Source: Chara braunii (Eukaryota; Streptophyta; Charophyceae; Charales; Characeae). From it: a DNA stretch of 26,224 nucleotides. The position numbers and the translations under genes are program-made. The stretch lies in contig BFEA01000147.1 in the NCBI GenBank assembly GCA_003427395.1, positions 174,531-200,754 of the forward strand, written 5' to 3'. Positions within the stretch are counted from its first letter, which is position 1. The number at the start of each line of letters is the position of its first letter. Below, one piece after another: positions 16,602-26,224 of this stretch. Under the pieces are notes generated by a model. That model had not been told where the DNA came from. It did no database searches and saw only the letters and a program-made list of their open reading frames with translations.

Positions 16602-18743
16602 TCACCTCCGAGTCAACATTTGTATGAGTCCCTTGAGCAACCTAGGGCTAGCCTGCAGCATGGTCTGAAAAGACACCGACACCATGGTTCCTAGTAACTT
16701 GCTAATAATGTCGTCGAGCTCAGGCAAGGTCAAGATCGGGATTTGATACCTAAACTTCTTCTTGGCAGCGGTAGTCTTGTCCGCAGGCTCCTCTTCCCTA
16801 GGCTTCCCATAGATTTTCTCTGGTTCCTCGGCCTCAGGTTCTGCCCGGGGTTCAGAGCTTCCAGCGACCTCCTCCATAACGGTGTCACGATTAATCCTTC
16901 TCCCGGCCGTTCCCAGTCGAGTGGTTGCGTTCACCCTATCACGTCCGTCGCTTTCCAAAATAAAGTTGACCTGCGTTCCGCGCCCCCGGAGTTGATCCCA
17001 GATAATCTCACCCACCGGTTCGGCTTCTACGGCTGTTATTTCTAACCCGTTGAGCATGATAATGGTTCGCCGCATCCCTCCTGGTGAGTTCCAGTTCACC
17101 CGTTCCCCTTGTGATCCAAATATCTCCCCCTTTAATGACTTGGTACACCTTCTTTTCAGAATATCATGGTTGAGCTTTGGGCATGCGCGCACATAATGTC
17201 CTATCGCGGTGCAGTACTTGCATTGCTCGTTAGCAGGATCTCTCCGTCCGAATCCCCGGTTTGCTACACCTGGCGGGACCACAGCTTCCTGGGGAGGGAG
17301 GGCAGGTCGGGATACTTGCGCCTGCATAACCAGTAGCGCGCCTTCCATCCTTTCAATCTTATTGTCGACCCCGTGCACCCGTTCATGTAGACTTTCGATC
17401 CCCTTCTTTACCTTGTCGCCCGTCCTACCGGTCAGATCTATGACCTCCCCTTCCTTGAGCAAGGCCAACGTCTCCGTTACTACCGTTTTCTCAGCCAGAT
17501 CCGTTATCGTGCTAAAATCAACATCCCGAGTGTTTACGAACTTGCTCGTCTATTGGTAAGCTGACAGGATATTGTCTTTGTCGAACTCGGAGAACTGCCT
17601 GAGGAAATATTTGCTCATTATCCCGTCCGTAACCCTGGGGATCCTTAGTGCTACTGGAGTAACTTCCCATAGGAAATCATTGTACGTTGCGAAGTTCTTC
17701 CTCTGAACTGCCGCTAGGTCGGCCCCTGTTGCCATTTTCTTTGGCGCTAGGTACTTCCTCATCATCACATCCCGGGTCTCCTTCCAAGACCGGCTTGCGA
17801 CTACAATGGCCATTATGTCCCGTCCTAGGCTTAACGACACATGCTGTCCTAGGTGGTCCATCTTTTCCTTCTCGGTCCACTTTAGTAACGCAGCTAGGTT
17901 CTCGTAGTCGATCAGGAACTCCGTGATGTTTGCTCCATCGAAAGTCAGCTATTTCTTGGCGTCTGCCAGATAGCCTTGATTTTTGTTTAGTGCTCGCGCG
18001 AAGGACGACACTATCTTCTTAAGACCGCCCTCGGAGCTGCTGGCCTCGCCTGCCACACTGTTATCCGGGCTTTCCTTGCCGGCCTTCTGTCCCTCCCTGG
18101 TTTTCATAGTTCCTTCTGGGTCAAACCATCCCAACACTCTTTCCCTAAGGCTCCAAAGTCCTTCGCATCCTCGCGCTACTGCTGGCGTCATCGGCAGGCG
18201 GCTAGCCCGACTATCCATGGCTGGCGGAGTCGTAGCCTTTTCTGCTTCCATCCCCGGAGAGTTCTCTCTCTCTTTCCTTTTCTTGCTCGGCGTTCCCCCA
18301 CGGTCACTACCTTTATCCCCTTGTCCAGCCCCACCTTGGCTGGCTCTCCGTTCGTCCCGGGGCTCCTCCTGCAGAGGACCTTCCTCGTTCCCTGTCATCA
18401 TTTCCTCAATTAGTCTTGCCTTGTATTTCGCGGTCCTCTTGTCTATCTCGGCTAGTTTGCGCCTCGTGTCCGTGACCCTTACTTTCTTAGGCATGGCTCC
18501 TTCCGAGTTTCGGGGGCTTGGCCTATCCTTATTTTTGCCTTCCTTGGTCCCCTGGGTCCCTTGCCTGCTTCCCCCGACTTTCCCCGAGCTTTCTCCTATG
18601 GAGGTTTCCTTTCGGTTCCCTTTGGTACCATCCGGATTTATCGATTCTTTGTCCTTCTGCCCCCCTTCGCTTTGCGCGACACTGCCTTCTAAGCCTGGTT
18701 CTCCTTCACTCTTACGGTTATCTGTCTCCTCCTCCGTTGCCAT
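16602..18743 (-). pseudogene. Gag polyprotein with zinc knuckle
   Basis: Gag forms the virus-like particle and binds element RNA. The frame is continuous from ATG 18743 (MATEEETDNRK; an upstream ATG at 18785 is less likely) to the protease, with TAG at 17951-17949, TAG at 17552-17550 and TGA at 16604-16602. The order is: a long charged N-terminal region, with many Lys, Glu and Gly to about residue 220; the capsid core (LTFDGANITEFLIDYENLA, then WKETRDVMMRKYLAP); a coiled coil (IESLHERVHGVDNKIERMEG); and a CCHC zinc knuckle C-KY-C-TAIG-H-YVRA-C at 17222-17181, spaced C-X2-C-X4-H-X4-C. A conserved-looking C-terminal segment (FRYQIPILTLPELDDIISKL) precedes the protease. A TATA box lies 65-70 bases upstream of the ATG. 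Confidence 0.85.
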
Positions 18744-18806
18744 TTTGCCTTGTTCTGCATAAGCCAAAGAATTCCCAGGACACACGCTCCCAACTCTGTT
18801 GGCTTA

Positions 18807-18815
18807 TCTTTATAG
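18807..18815 (-). promoter_or_regulatory. TATA box upstream of gag
   Basis: CTATAAAGA on the minus strand lies about 65-70 bases upstream of the gag ATG (18743), a suitable distance for a short leader. If this is the element's promoter it should lie in the 5' LTR, but no LTR copy was recognised elsewhere. Confidence 0.4.
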
Positions 18816-19184
18816 TCTCCTTTCCTATCCCCGTTTCCTGATTGCCCTTCCTTAAGGAGGAGCCACGACTGGCCCTGCCGCCCAGCCGAGCTATGAACGT
18901 GACTGGGCTTCCTTTATCACAAGCTCGTTTGTAGTCCCTTTGTCCCGTCGGCCGACGCGAGGGAGTCCGGGTTAGGCATCCTGCTAGGGGAAGTCTTCCC
19001 GAGCAGCGTTTCCCGGTTTTGACCTTCAGAGTTATGGTCAATCATTAGGAGTCTGTCCCCCCCTTCTTTATTTTTCTAGCGATTTCTAACCATCCAGGTC
19101 CGAGGCCTCTTTCCTATTCCCATCGGCGAACTTCCGTACGCAGCGAACTATACTCGATCTGCCCTATTGACCCGCCTGCGGATG
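18816..19184. other. Spacer between gag and the tandem ORF family
   Basis: No supported gene. On the minus strand a purine tract AAATAAAGAAGGGGGGG (near 19056-19071) resembles a polypurine tract. It would be expected at the 3' end of an element lying upstream. Its meaning is unclear without a matched LTR. Confidence 0.4.
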
Positions 19185-20051
19185 CTAATCCTTCTCTCGC
19201 CCTCGCGGCTCTTCTGGCTCGGTAGGCTCCTCGAATAGTTGAGCCACCCCCGTTAGATAATTCTCCCCTATCTCGATTTCCCTTTGGATTATGCGTTCGC
19301 ACCCTGTCCAGTCTAGTTGGGGTGCACAAAACAGCAGGATGTGGATAACTTCTAGTAATTCGTGGGCCCTGTTTCCCCAGAACGGTCCGTATTCCACAGC
19401 GACATCGTAGAACATCCCAATGGTAGGGGAGGGAAAGTGGCCTGCCCAGACTATCATTGAGTCCGCCAGCTCTCGCGCCCTTGCGAGGCTTTCGAAGACG
19501 AGGTCTATCATAAAACGGGGCACTCAGCATCTCAGAGGTGTGGTCGGCGCCCTGAACTCCCTCCAACCTCCCATCTCCACCCGGGTAAGTAAGCCCACGT
19601 TCCTTCTTCCTCTGACCGAATGTCCTATCCGGGTCAACGTTCGGGCGGCCCTTTGAAAGACCGGTGCCAGCTCGTGACCTTATGCTATCTCTACCCCCAA
19701 CGAATGTCGGCCGATCTCAGGCAGATACATGGTCCTGGTAACTTCCAGATTGGAGAACAGATCGTCTTCGGGTCCTCGGTGGAGTCTCATCCCTGTCCAC
19801 CGACATTCTACTAACATGAAGGCGGTGTCCCTTCCCAAAGTCATGGCCCACCATTCGGTGTCGAACCCCCGATAGGTAGAACTCGACGGGAGGGATACTT
19901 CCCATCGTCCAGCATTGTTCCAGAGCGGTCCGGGGTATCGGGGCTGGCGTTCCATTCGCACACGGGGTTGGCAATCCACTCGCTCACGTCTTGCTGCCAT
20001 TGTTACCTTGGTGATTTCCTGCATACTCCACATAGAAAGGGTTACAACCAA
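19185..20051 (-). pseudogene. Tandem family unit A (unknown protein), two stops
   Basis: This is the last of four related minus-strand units. It is one frame of 289 codons with TAA at 19682-19680 and TGA at 19526-19524. The N-terminal part has the family's beta-rich pattern (AFMLVECRWTGMRL, then TRTMYLPEIGRHSLGVEIA). The C-terminal part is helical (IDLVFESLARARELADSMIV), then FYDVAVEYGPFWGNRAHELL with the invariant Gly-Pro-Phe, then IIQREIEIGENYLTGVAQLF and an acidic, Pro-rich tail. An unrelated N-terminal extension precedes it (RVRMERQPRYPGPLWNNAGR). No known domain is recognised. Confidence 0.6.
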
Positions 20052-20118
20052 CCTTCAGAATCCGCCCACCTACTGCCTCCCTTGCCCTTCGTGTTTTCAT
20101 TTCCCTTTCTAGTCCCAA

Positions 20119-20793
20119 CTATCCCTCTATACCCCCGGGAGCGGTAGCCTCCTCTGGCTGTTCGTACAGCCGGTAGAAATAATCTATGTAGGTTGCGCCC
20201 CGACCTACCTCTCGCCGGATGAATCTCCACATGGTCTCATCTCTTATTTGCGAGACTCCTGGCCTAGTATTCATCGCTGCTCTTAGAATGCAAAGCACCT
20301 CGCGCCCTTGTTCGTCCCCGAAAGGCCCCATCTCTAGGAAGGCCCGATAGTATTCCCGATACATTAATGCTTCGTTAAAATTTAGCCTAGTTACGGCAGT
20401 CACCGCCTGCTCCACTTGTTCTATGCCTCCCATTCGTCTTAGCAGGAAGGGTGGCAGACTCATCCGTACGACCTTATTTGGCAGCTCAAAAACCCCTGCC
20501 GCGACGACTTTTACCTCCGCCGTTACGTCATCTCGTTCAGGGTCTGCAAACTCAAACCCCTCCCGCCATGTTATTTGCCATGCCCCTTCGAACATTCGTA
20601 CAGGGTAATCCCCGGAAGCCAAAGCAATCCCAAAGGTCCGCCATCCCTCTTCCGACAGGTGTAAGGATCCCGTCGCACGTACACGCCCCGGGAGGTTCAA
20701 GTCCATACCCCCGAACTCCCCTCTCGCACGCCATTCCAGCTCCACAACTAGGTACACCGTATCTTCCACCAACTCTACCCCCACCCAGTTCAT
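20119..20793 (-). CDS. Tandem family unit B (unknown protein), open
   Basis: An uninterrupted frame of 224 codons, the only intact unit of the four. The N-terminal half appears beta-rich (VGVELVEDTVYLVVELEWRA, ATGSLHLSEEGWRTFGIALA, RMFEGAWQITWREG). The C-terminal half is helical: MSLPPFLLRRMGGIEQVEQA, then YREYYRAFLEMGPFGDEQGR with the family's Gly-Pro-Phe, then MWRFIRREVGRGATYIDYFY and RLYEQPEE. No signal peptide, membrane segment or catalytic signature is visible. ATG 20793 is the first Met in a frame that is not clearly coding upstream, where a mosaic of short repeats begins (20805). Alignment with units A, C and D over the whole length supports real protein ancestry. Function is unknown. 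Confidence 0.6.
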   Translation of the reverse strand: MNWVGVELVEDTVYLVVELEWRARGEFGGMDLNLPGRVRATGSLHLSEEGWRTFGIALASGDYPVRMFEGAWQITWREGFEFADPERDDVTAEVKVVAAGVFELPNKVVRMSLPPFLLRRMGGIEQVEQAVTAVTRLNFNEALMYREYYRAFLEMGPFGDEQGREVLCILRAAMNTRPGVSQIRDETMWRFIRREVGRGATYIDYFYRLYEQPEEATAPGGIEG

Positions 20794-20804
20794 TACCGGA
20801 TTGC

Positions 20805-20924
20805 CTATCCGCCCAGAACGTCATTCGTCGGACCCTGTCCAGTCTAGTTGGGGTGCACGCCTCTGATATTCTTGGTGGCACAATCCCACGAGGTCTATCC
20901 GCCCAGAACGTCATTCGTCGGACC
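20805..20924. repeat. Two 30-bp exact repeats flanking a 27-bp segment shared with unit A
   Basis: A 30-bp sequence starting CTATCCGCCCAGAACGTCAT is present at 20805-20834 and 20895-20924 (90-bp period). Between them, 20832-20858 is identical over 27 bp to 19301-19327, which lies inside the coding part of unit A (starting ACCCTGTCCAGTCTAGTTGG). The patch lies directly upstream of the start of unit B. Confidence 0.9.
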
Positions 20925-21180
20925 ATCTCGCAATGTCTTCTTTCCTGCTTTCTTAGTCCGATCGCTGCACCCACCGAGATTTCATGTCTTTCATGTTTTA
21001 GTCTTTCAACCCTCCCTACTTATCGTACACTGGTTCCTGCCGCTACCCCCAACTCATACACGTTCAATTCTACCCGACCCCCATTTTCTAGTTGCCGTCA
21101 CTTCCCCCTTGTTTTGATTCTTAACCATCTACAGCCTAATGTACGCACTCCCTTTCTTATGTTACACCTCACCTCACAAG

Positions 21181-21191
21181 CCCCCCCCCCC
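21181..21191. repeat. Poly-C run of 11
   Basis: Eleven consecutive C (G on the minus strand) lie between units B and C, about 40 bases downstream of the unit C stop. It is probably a simple homopolymer. G-quadruplex formation by slipped strands is possible but not specific. Confidence 0.8.
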
Positions 21192-21232
21192 ACACTCAGG
21201 CCTTTTCGCGGCGTTCGATCCCTTGGCCTAAT

Positions 21233-21865
21233 TCAATCGAACCACAGTACCTCAAATAGTTTAAAGACGTCGTCTACGTAGGAGGGTGCAGCCGCCGCCT
21301 CCCGGCTAACTATGGCGTCCCAAGACTCCGCCTCTACCTCTAGGCAGTCATACCTGCCTATTCTTGGGACGATGATGACTTCCTCGGCTCTATCTCCGTA
21401 GAAGGGCCCATATTTCAATGAGAGCCTATAGAACTCCTCAGTCAGCCAAACACACTCTATATGCACCTTTCTCATGGAGTCGGCTACTTCTAAAATGTGC
21501 TCAAACCCCCCAAACCACTTAGCTATGAATTCCGGTACCCAAACCGTTATCCGTAGACTTGGAGGTTTGAGTTTCTTCCATCCTCTCATCACAACTCTGC
21601 TACTAACTTCGTCCCATCCCTCGTTGGCGAACAACTTGCCTTCCTTTCGGGTCCGGGCCTCTGCATCCCCTAGAAGCCACATCGGGTCTTGTCCCATTGC
21701 TAACATGGTGCAAAACAGGTGTCATACATCCTCGGAAAGGACAATCGTTCCAACTGACTCTACCTTGCCTTCTGCTATATTATCCCAACCTTTCTCTTCC
21801 CTTATCGGGTTCCAAATCCGCTTTATCCATACATATGACAAGTCCCGGGCAACCTCAAACCCAAT
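21233..21865 (-). pseudogene. Tandem family unit C (unknown protein), one internal stop
   Basis: The frame runs from just after a TAG (21868-21866) to the stop at 21233, with TGA at 21724-21722. The N-terminal part (IGFEVARDLSYVWIKRIWNP, then GKVESVGTIVLSEDV) aligns with unit B's VGVELVEDTVYLVVELEW and GSLHLSEEG. The C-terminal part continues through VPEFIAKWFGGFEHILEVAD and FYRLSLKYGPFYGDRAEEV (invariant Gly-Pro-Phe), then WDAIVSREAAAAPSYVDDVF and KLFE. The internal TGA stands where unit B has Trp-Arg, so CGA to TGA or a Trp change is possible. The phase is kept across both stops. Confidence 0.55.
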
Positions 21866-22060
21866 CTAATCGCACGTGGTCCCTCTCCATCCGTTCCCTG
21901 TTGTTATAGGCATTTTTATTCCTCCTCTGAGTCGCCGTGGTTCCCAGCCTTTGAAGGGGTATTCCATCATCCTTTCTTCTCTAGTCATTTTTCCCTTTCC
22001 TGCACAATACCAGGTCACCCACCCTTCCTAAGTTAAGTTTTCCCACCCCTCTCAGAAGTC

Positions 22061-22819
22061 TCAGTTCTCTATCTCTTCATCTTCATTTTCATCACTGAAG
22101 TCGTCCTCCTCGTCGTACACCAACTCCCTTACCCGATCTAGGAACGTCTCCCCTATTGCCACATTCCTGTAGACTATCCCCCAATGCACAGCGCTAGGGA
22201 CAAATATATTGTCTATGCTAAGGCAGTTTAGTATATCGGTCAGCTCCTCTGCCCAGTTCCCCTCGAACGGCCCCATCTCTATTGATAACCGAAAAAAATA
22301 TTGCCTAGCGCATTGGTAGAGCCCGAGGTTCGTCATGGACTGACATATCCTTACCAGCCTACTCCGGGTTCCAAACACTGCATCCACTAGGAAGGGAGGT
22401 TGCACGCATCGCATGGTTCAGACGGGTCGCCTCATGCTTCCTCTATCCCCGAGTTACACCCGTACGTCTACCTTTTTCATTTCCATTTCCCTCCGTTGAC
22501 ATGCAGCCCACACAACCTCTGCTTCTGCCTTCCTAAACAACTCGTCTGGCGTATTCCCGAGTACAAACTCTATGATCATAGCTTTCTCCCCATCTTGCGA
22601 TAAGTAGACTCACCCCCGGGCTTCCACTGTCCCTCGGAATTCCAAATCCATTAAACTTGGTGACAGCCTCGTCAAACTGACATTAGTCCATATTGTTTCT
22701 ATCCAAAGGAAAGCATCCTCTCCTTCCAGCATTACCGTTTGATATGCTAGTTCAAGGTACGTCCACGTTCCATTTTCCGGGAGGACGACCGATACGCCAT
22801 CCTTTACATCTACTGGCAT
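22061..22819 (-). pseudogene. Tandem family unit D (unknown protein), three stops
   Basis: A frame of 253 codons from ATG 22819 with TGA 22612-22610, TAA 22456-22454 and TGA near 22417-22415, and no frameshift. The N-terminal part has GEDAFLWIETIWTNVSL, then FRGTVEARG, then VYLSQDGEKAMIIEFVLG and FRKAEAEVVWAACQRREMEM, matching unit B segment by segment. The C-terminal part: PPFLVDAVFGTRSRLVRICQ, then YFFRLSIEMGPFEGNWAEEL (invariant Gly-Pro-Phe), then WGIVYRNVAIGETFLDRVRE. The tail is strongly acidic (YDEEDDFSDENEDEEIEN). It is the most upstream recognised unit. Confidence 0.55.
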
Positions 22820-25728
22820 TTCCGGGCGCTAGTATAGATCGGGGAAGGCAACCATCGCGTCATCTTGTTTTCAACACCCGACCTCTGCTTTCATAAGAAG
22901 GCACCAACCGATCATTTTGGTCAGGTCAACCCTTGTCCTAGATGAGAGTTATTTCAGACCCCTCATCAAGGTCTCCTTATTTTACCTCCCCTACCTCCTT
23001 CCCATAATTCCCCCGGCCGGCCATCCATTTGCCCACATTCCTTCTCTTGGTTCCATTCCAATTGACCTCTATCCTCCTTCCCTTCCGATCATCTCTCACT
23101 CGTGCGGACTTAGATGAGAGGGGGAATAGACTTAGAAGAGTGTCCGTCCAACAATCCAAGCTCAATCAATTTTTACAGAGGGGGAACACATAAAAGAAAA
23201 TCAGGCAACCTCACATACGGGCCGGTTATCTCCCTACCGGTCATCCCCAATATGGTCTCTCCGCTGGTACTATCGGTAGAGTTTTATCTCATACCTCAAG
23301 CGCAGCTCAACCGTCCTGAGCGCGGTACCCAGGTCTTGGCAAGGCATTCGCCCTTTCCTTCTTACCCAGAATACCCCATCCCGACTTGCCGCTTGTGTAC
23401 CCATCGTTAATCTCGGGAATCACTCCGCACATCCGGGTAGGGTCATTGGAGTCAGCCGTCCAGGCATTCACTTCCATCGGTCCGATAAGGAACAGTTTTT
23501 CCCAAGCCATGCTACGAGAAGCTCTCAATCGCCTCCGAGGCTCCTTCCTTGCCCCATATGCAGTGGTCCCCCTGCCGTCTGCCGTCAAGCAGCCGCCCCG
23601 CCTGAAGAGGTTTCACATCCCACCTGGGCAAGATCATCGAGCCATGCTCGGACCGCTCCGGTGAGAATGCTACTAATCAGCCGATGAGACCAACCCTTGC
23701 CTGACAGTCCGGTGGCCCGACCCCCACACACGGAACCCGGTGAACTTCAAAGAGGACGACCAACTCGCATCCCGCACCGGCCGGCGCAAACCAATCCTTT
23801 CCTTCCAAATGGCAGGACGGTCAAAATTTCAATCATGCCGCCCCAAGTCCCAAGTGGGACACACATAACACAAGTACCTTTCCCCTGGTGCACCCAGTGC
23901 TTCCTACCCATAACTCACAAATTTTCTCTCAGGACAATAAGTGTCACTCCCCCTACTTTCATACATAGTGGTTGGTTCCTTCTCGTGAGAATCTTCACGG
24001 GTGAGCTAGTTTTCCTTGGAGTCTAGTAACTCCCTTCATTTCCTTTCTCTTCGCTTGTCTGTCCTTTCATAGGGTGGGATTGTTCTTTCTTGATGACCCG
24101 CTGTGTTCATGTTGGTTCCTTCAATCATTAAAAAAAGTGCAAAGTGAATGAGCCCGCTGGGCTCAAAGAAGAAGGGGAAAGCAACCATTTGGTCGGATCA
24201 CTCCGCCATGGGATTTTCATTGGAACCTGGCCTAAGCCAAACACCAACTGCCTGCCAGGTAACCGAAGTCCTTCTTTCATACGAAGAGGAAGGGTCGACC
24301 TGCGACTTGCCCAAGGCTTCTCCGGACTAGCGAACACCAGCACCGGACGAAGGAGGGCTAGAGAAATTCCTCAAAGCAACAACTGATCAAGTGCATAGCA
24401 TGCATGTTATACCTCCAGGTCTGGCCATGCCATACGCCCAGCCACCCTCAAATCTGATTTCTCACAAGGGAAAGGGCAAACACAAGTTCATTTTCCTTAT
24501 CTTGGGTTGCGTACACGTCAATGCGTCGGGCGCCCCCATCGGAATCGCAAAGGTCAATTTAACCTCATACCCGGCACCTCCACCATTTTTATAGGGCCAA
24601 ACCTCAGTAGACTTTCGAGCCTTAGTCGACCCCACTGCGGGTCCCAATTGGCGCGGCCCGCCCACACTCATGCTCAGGGCGCGGGCCATTCGTCCCAAGG
24701 TCACCCCCACCTAGTGCTTTGAGATGGATAGGGGAGGGTCATCGCGTGAGAGAGCTTTGACATTGGGGATGTAGTTCAGCCCTCATGTCGGGTGGTAGTC
24801 TCGCTGGTCGTTTCCGCAACACTGATTTTTTTTTGATTCTTTATTGTGTTCTCAAGCAATTGCTTCATCCAATACGCAGGCAGTCCAGGGGTTCTTTGAG
24901 CGTTTCTCTTCTCTTGTGCGTAGGCTAAGCGTCATTCTTAGGCCACCCACCATTTCCCTAAGCATTTTGGCTATATGGCGTCATCGGGGTGCGGCGGGGC
25001 CGTCCTCCCCCTCGCCTCTACGCATCCATCGTATCTCACAATTTGCTTCCCACCTTATTGAAGTATCCCCTTAGTCTTTTCGGGGTCCTCATATGCATGC
25101 ACACACAACATCACATTTTCCTTGGTACGATTGCACTCTCAATCACACTTCAAAGTCTCAAGTGCACAAGTCATTTTCATGAATTGGCTCTATGTCAAGG
25201 GTCTCATAGCCCCTTTGTCCCTCTTCCCTTTCCCTCTTGATGCCCAGTTCCTCTCGCCCTTATCCCGCTCAAGGCATTTCTAGCCATTACTCACCTGCAC
25301 AATCCCACACAAGCAAGGAGATCCATACAATGTCCCCCGTTGGGGGTCAACACATAGTCCTTCCCACATGCCTATTATTTCCATGCTCTTTGGCTGTGCT
25401 TTGTTCTCTTCTTGTTGCTCAATCAGCCCATCCTCTTCTCATAGTCATGCAATCGGGGAAATAGTTGAGTCAAACTGACCTCTTTCTCAACTTATGCTTC
25501 TTTCTGGATCCTGCCTTTCTCCCACTTTTTCAAATGTCCTCTCTCTTTTGCCTCCTTGGTGGCACAAGGGACTGACTGTCCTCCCCTTGCCCTCTTTTTC
25601 CACAAGTGAAATCAGATTTCGATTACCGATCGTACCCTGACAATGTTTCCAACTGAGGGGAGAAGGGGTTGATCATACGCCAAGTGAAGAGAGGGAGAGA
25701 GGGGGCAAGGCGAAAGGAGAGACAGAGT

Positions 25729-25730
<2 letters not shown>
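22820..25730. other. Stretch without a supported gene
   Basis: At 23307-23664 both strands stay open for about 90 codons (plus: TPHIRVGSLESAVQAFTSIG; minus: FLIGPMEVNAWTADSNDPTR). One of them may be a coding fossil, possibly the minus strand, given the local direction, but I cannot decide. The remainder (22.82-23.3 and 23.67-25.73 kb) shows pyrimidine-rich sequence with random-looking short frames. No LTR edges, RNA genes or hairpin copies were seen. Confidence 0.4.

Positions 25731-25792
<62 letters not shown>
25731..25792. repeat. (GA)31 microsatellite
   Basis: An uninterrupted run of 31 GA dinucleotides, preceded by imperfect GA-rich sequence from about 25685. Reading frames across it (Ser-Leu repeats on the minus strand) are artefacts. 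Confidence 0.98.
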
Positions 25793-25795
<3 letters not shown>

Positions 25796-25815
25796 AATAA
25801 GTATATCTTAGAATA

Positions 25816-26224
25816 ACTTGACAAGGAGAGACTAGACCAATGGAAAACACATTATTCATAGGGAAGGAGATCATCAAAGCAAAGAATATGCACTTGACAA
25901 CGAGGCACTAGCCTAGTGGAAGGCACATGCACAAAATAGAAAAGTTCAACAAAGTAAGGATCCGGAAACACGAACTTAACAATGAACACTAAACTGGAGG
26001 AAAACACATGCACAATGAGTAGATGTCAACAAGGTAAAGATCCGCAACATGAACTTGACAATGAGTCTTAGACTAGTGGAAGACACATGCACAATGGAGA
26101 AGAGTTTCAACAAAGTAAAGATCCGGAACATGAACTTGACAATGAGACTAGACTAGTGGAAAGCACGTGCACAATAGAGAAGAGTTCAACAAAGTAAAGA
26201 TCTGAAAAATGAACTTAACAATGA
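25816..26224. repeat. ~79-bp minisatellite, at least five units
   Basis: The motif ACTTGACAA or ACTTAACAA recurs at 25816, 25892, 25974, 26053, 26134 and 26213 (periods 76-82). Each unit also contains TAGTGGAA, CACATGCACAA and TTCAACAAAGTAA-type segments. Units become more alike towards the right, where the window ends, so the array continues outside. Confidence 0.92.

Larger units (their letters stand above)
2167..18743 (-). mobile_element. Degenerate Ty3/gypsy LTR retrotransposon, split by a ~9.7-kb block
   Basis: The minus-strand order is gag (zinc knuckle), protease, reverse transcriptase, RNase H and integrase with the GPY/F module. This is the Ty3/gypsy (Metaviridae) order, with integrase last. 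The first part is at 18743-16077 and the second at 6325-2167. The protease is divided between them, with active-site loop on one side and the DIILGRPW strand on the other, so the simplest reading is one element disrupted by later DNA. Two different elements brought together cannot be excluded. Most domains carry in-frame stops, so the copy is dead. LTRs, primer binding site and target-site duplication were searched by eye and not identified. Confidence 0.8.

Noticed and set aside
17983-18762. Plus-strand ORF of 259 codons
   Set aside because: It is the complement of the charged N-terminal region of gag. Its Ser/Leu/Pro-rich composition mirrors Glu/Lys/Gly codons on the other strand.
1867-19071. 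LTR pair inferred from the two G-rich purine tracts (near 1876 and 19060)
   Set aside because: The sequences following the two tracts do not resemble each other, so they cannot be assigned as ends of one element.
20451-21281. Plus-strand ORF of 276 codons
   Set aside because: It overlaps unit B antisense and the repeat mosaic, has low-complexity Ser/Pro/Leu composition and no motif. Homology among units A-D supports the minus strand.
2167-22819. Alternative genetic code or U-to-C editing explaining in-frame stops
   Set aside because: All three stop codons occur in frame, so a TAA/TAG=Gln code would not help. At least one stop (4479-4477) replaces an expected Trp, which U-to-C editing cannot restore. 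Such editing is also known from organelles, not from nuclear retroelements.
25612-25877. Ser-Leu repeat proteins on the minus strand
   Set aside because: They are produced by the (GA)31 microsatellite.

Overview
The window looks like nuclear DNA from a streptophyte (a charophyte alga or an early-diverging land plant; a stonewort such as Chara is my best guess, unproven). Two RNA fossils support this: a U6 snRNA whose 5' hairpin and body follow the plant form, and a 5S rRNA of the plant mitochondrial type next to a mitochondrial-type initiator tRNA. The rest is a repeat-dominated region. I found no clearly intact host gene.

Almost everything recognisably protein-coding is on the minus strand. 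A decayed Ty3/gypsy LTR retrotransposon runs from about 18.8 kb down to 2.2 kb: gag with a zinc knuckle and the first half of the protease (18743-16077), then the rest of the protease, a linker, reverse transcriptase, RNase H and integrase (6325-2167). The protease is split by about 9.7 kb of unrelated DNA (6.3-16.1 kb). Two long stretches (gag-protease, about 890 codons; RT-RNase H-integrase, about 1085 codons) keep one reading frame and are broken only by single stop codons. The protease-RT linker is shifted in frame at both ends, and its downstream end lies exactly on a U UUU UUA heptamer. No LTR pair or primer binding site could be assigned.

The interrupting block holds, in order: a diverged ~0.4 kb tandem duplication (6.66 and 7.34 kb); three copies of an 87-bp repeat (8.66-8.9 kb); an array of 14 small hairpins whose outer arms differ from copy to copy but stay complementary (9.27-10.47 kb); a second hairpin family (12.2-13.9 kb); and a cluster of small-RNA relics on the minus strand (SINE with a tRNA-Glu-like head, tRNA-like unit, U6, mitochondrial 5S rRNA, mitochondrial tRNA-fMet; 15.39-14.55 kb).

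Upstream of gag, on the same strand, lie four tandem diverged copies of a protein family I do not recognise (22.8-19.2 kb). One is open and three are broken by in-frame stops. Each has a beta-rich N-terminal part and a helical C-terminal part with an invariant Gly-Pro-Phe. Downstream of integrase (1797-883) is another minus-strand reading frame, acidic and disordered, with its own TATA box. The window edges carry simple tandem repeats (40 bp and 29 bp at the left; (GA)31 and a ~79-bp minisatellite at the right).
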